A stretch of DNA of 64,000 nucleotides from Halovivax gelatinilyticus (GTDB lineage: Archaea; Halobacteriota; Halobacteria; Halobacteriales; Natrialbaceae): assembly GCF_024300625.1 (NCBI RefSeq), contig NZ_CP101322.1, positions 1,873,992 through 1,937,991 on the forward strand. The letters run 5' to 3'. The notes beneath the pieces were generated by a model. It saw only the letters and a list, made by a program, of their open reading frames with translations. It searched no databases and had not been told where the DNA came from. Positions 62,278 through 64,000 of the stretch are shown piece after piece. The position numbers were made by a program, and so were the translations under genes. The number at the start of each line of letters is the position of its first letter. The first letter of the stretch is position 1.

Positions 62278-64000
62278 ATGCAGGCCGATCGGGTGCGCGA
62301 GCGCGCGAGCGAACTCCCCGCCGAGCCGGGCGTCTACCAGTTCTTCGACGGGGAGACGACGCTCTACGTCGGCAAGGCCGTCGACGTCCGATCGCGAGTC
62401 CGTTCGTACGCCGATCCGCGCGGTGCCCGGATCCAACGGATGGTCCGCGAGGCCGACTCGATCGACGTCGCCGTCACCGACACGGAGACGCAGGCGCTGC
62501 TCCTCGAGGCGAACCTCATCAAGCGCCACCAGCCCCGGTACAACGTCCGGCTCAAAGACGACAAGTCCTACCCGATGGTCCAGCTCACCGACCACGAGGT
62601 TCCGCGGATCGAGATCACGCGGGATCCCGCCGAAACCGCGACGGTATACGGTCCCTACACCGACAAGGGTCGGGTCGAGACGGTCGTGAAGGCGCTTCGC
62701 GAAACCTACGGTCTCAGGGGCTGTTCCGATCACAAGTATCGCGGGCGGGACCGCCCGTGTCTCGACTACGAGATGGGGTTGTGTACCGCGCCCTGTACGG
62801 GCGAGATCGATCCCGAGACGTACGCGGGCGACGTCGATATCGTCAAACGCTTCCTGGGGGGTGAGACGGGCGTCCTCGCGGATCCGCTCGGGACGGCCAT
62901 GGCCGAGGCCGCCGAGGCGAACAACTTCGAACGCGCGGCCAACCTCCGCGACCGGCTGGCCGCCGTCGAGCGCTTTCACGGCGAGGGCGGCGAGGCCGTC
63001 CAGACCTACGACGACGAGCGGACCGTCGACGTCCTCGGCGTCGCGATCGAGGGCGAGAAAGCGACGGTCGCCCGGCTCCGCTCGGAGGGCGGCAAGCTCG
63101 TCGACCGCGATCGGTTCACCCTCGCCGCGCCGTACGGTGCCGACGAGGGCGTGCCGACCGTGATCGCCGCGTTCATCGTCCAGCACTACGCCGAGCGGAC
63201 GATGCCCGACGCTCTCCTCCTGCCCGAACGCCACGACGACGAGGAGGTCGCCGCCTGGCTCGACGCCGAAGGCGTCGCCGTCCGCGTCCCCGGCGTCGGG
63301 CGCGAGGCCAAGCTGGTCGAGTTGGCGCTGAAAAACGCCCGGCGAAACGTGGGTGGACGCGACGAGTGCGGGCTGCTCGCCGACGCGCTGGGGATCGACC
63401 GCGCCCGGCGGATCGAGGGCTTCGACGTGAGCCACGCCCAGGGGAAGTCGGCCGTCGGCAGCAACGTCACCTTCGTCGACGGCAGCGCCGAGACGGCCGA
63501 CTACCGGCGAAAGAAGCTCGACGATCGGAACGACGATTACGACAACATGGCCCAGCTGCTTCGCTGGCGTGCCGCCCGCGCCGTCGACGGTCGCGACGAC
63601 CGGCCCGACCCCGATCTCCTGCTGATCGACGGCGGAAAAGGACAGCTCGCGGCCGCCTGCGAGGCCCTCGAAGCCGAAGGGTGGGACGTCCCCGCCGTGG
63701 CCATCGCCAAGGCGGAAGAGCGGGTGATCACCCCCGACCGCGAGCACGCCTGGCCGAGCGACGCCCCGCACTTACACCTCCTCCAGCGGGTTCGCGACGA
63801 GTCTCACCGCTTTGCCGTCCAGTACCACCAGACCATCCGCGACGAAGTCAAAACGGTCCTGGACGACGTCCCCGGCATCGGCCCGGAGACGCGAAAGCGC
63901 CTGCTCGGTCGCTTTGGCAGCGTCGAGAACGTCCGCGAGGCGAGCGTCGACGACCTGACGAGCGTGGAGGGCGTCGGTTCCAAGACGGCCGAGACGCTGA
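62278..64000 (+). CDS. uvrC: Excinuclease ABC subunit C (partial, 3' end off the window)
   Basis: 574 codons of UvrC, which makes both incisions in nucleotide-excision repair with UvrA and UvrB. The GIY-YIG nuclease opens the protein ([18 protein letters not shown]). A Cys cluster ([25 protein letters not shown]), the UvrB-binding UVR motif ([20 protein letters not shown]), the RNase H-like C-terminal nuclease ([28 protein letters not shown]) and the first helix-hairpin-helix ([17 protein letters not shown]) follow. The frame is still open at 64000. The bacterial-type UvrABC system is known in haloarchaea. The start at 62278 is the first ATG before the nuclease. Confidence 0.95.
   Translation, partial: MQADRVRERASELPAEPGVYQFFDGETTLYVGKAVDVRSRVRSYADPRGARIQRMVREADSIDVAVTDTETQALLLEANLIKRHQPRYNVRLKDDKSYPMVQLTDHEVPRIEITRDPAETATVYGPYTDKGRVETVVKALRETYGLRGCSDHKYRGRDRPCLDYEMGLCTAPCTGEIDPETYAGDVDIVKRFLGGETGVLADPLGTAMAEAAEANNFERAANLRDRLAAVERFHGEGGEAVQTYDDERTVDVLGVAIEGEKATVARLRSEGGKLVDRDRFTLAAPYGADEGVPTVIAAFIVQHYAERTMPDALLLPERHDDEEVAAWLDAEGVAVRVPGVGREAKLVELALKNARRNVGGRDECGLLADALGIDRARRIEGFDVSHAQGKSAVGSNVTFVDGSAETADYRRKKLDDRNDDYDNMAQLLRWRAARAVDGRDDRPDPDLLLIDGGKGQLAAACEALEAEGWDVPAVAIAKAEERVITPDREHAWPSDAPHLHLLQRVRDESHRFAVQYHQTIRDEVKTVLDDVPGIGPETRKRLLGRFGSVENVREASVDDLTSVEGVGSKTAETL

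Noticed and set aside
63998-64000. TGA at the very end of the window as the uvrC stop
   Set aside because: It is out of frame; the uvrC frame reads CTG at 63997-63999 and continues beyond the edge.

Overview
The window is a GC-rich haloarchaeal chromosome segment. The evidence is strongly acidic predicted proteins, a CetZ tubulin-family GTPase, a HalOD1-domain protein, a PGF-CTERM-type surface anchor, archaeal-type TrpS, a tRNA-Lys gene without an encoded CCA, and TATA boxes about 25-30 bases before start codons (leaderless transcription). The species cannot be fixed from sequence alone; a Natrialbales-like halophile is plausible.

Layout. 1-9.2 kb: end of a sugar aminotransferase/acetyltransferase operon, two haloarchaeal regulators, a nitroreductase behind a three-half-site operator, a helix-turn-helix/nucleotidyltransferase pair whose second gene carries an in-frame stop, a transposase scrap and a PAS histidine kinase. 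9.5-20.6 kb: remains of an archaeal ATPase locus, a DUF4129 surface protein, CetZ, a 1554-residue surface protein (seven-bladed FG-GAP propeller, charged stalk, seven CARDB modules, acidic repeat tail) and a pilin-like exported protein. 20.8-29.7 kb: the GlmU-microORF-GlmS amino-sugar operon and a secreted trypsin-like protease with about 13 CARDB modules and a PGF-CTERM anchor. 29.9-39.6 kb: a cell-surface assembly cluster (DUF1616, DUF4129, DUF58, MoxR, DUF4350 and small membrane proteins) with a VapBC pair at the point where its two arms converge. 39.6-43.3 kb: an intergenic block of hairpins and a 26-bp minisatellite, an M29 aminopeptidase, a dead archaeal ATPase gene, and tRNA-Lys followed by three copies of its 3' end. 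43.3-53.8 kb: housekeeping and small genes (TrpS, DCC protein, SRPBCC, aldo/keto reductase, VOC, serpin), a frameshifted VapC and an intact archaeal ATPase/nuclease. 53.9-64 kb: NAD-dependent DNA ligase with an AT-rich 2.1-kb island lodged at its 3' end, an ABC-2 exporter with two paralogous permeases, a membrane protein and the start of uvrC.

The most unusual signal is a system seen at three separate places. An archaeal AAA+ ATPase with an internal winged helix and a PD-(D/E)XK-like C-terminal domain is preceded each time by three tandem 15-bp palindromic units. At the two loci with a gene body the units lie just upstream of the TATA box. The unit sequence differs at each locus, but the 15-bp period is exact within the best-matching units. 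One locus is intact (49.9-51.4 kb), one is a pseudogene with a lost Walker A lysine (41.2-42.7 kb), and one keeps only the array and the last codons (9.5-9.7 kb). This suggests self-addressed, rapidly turning-over units, possibly selfish or defence related. The second strong signal is the island at the ligA 3' end, bounded by 96-bp copies of the ligA tail. The third is the stack of tRNA-Lys 3'-end fragments. All three mark sites of repeated insertion and decay in otherwise ordinary chromosomal DNA.
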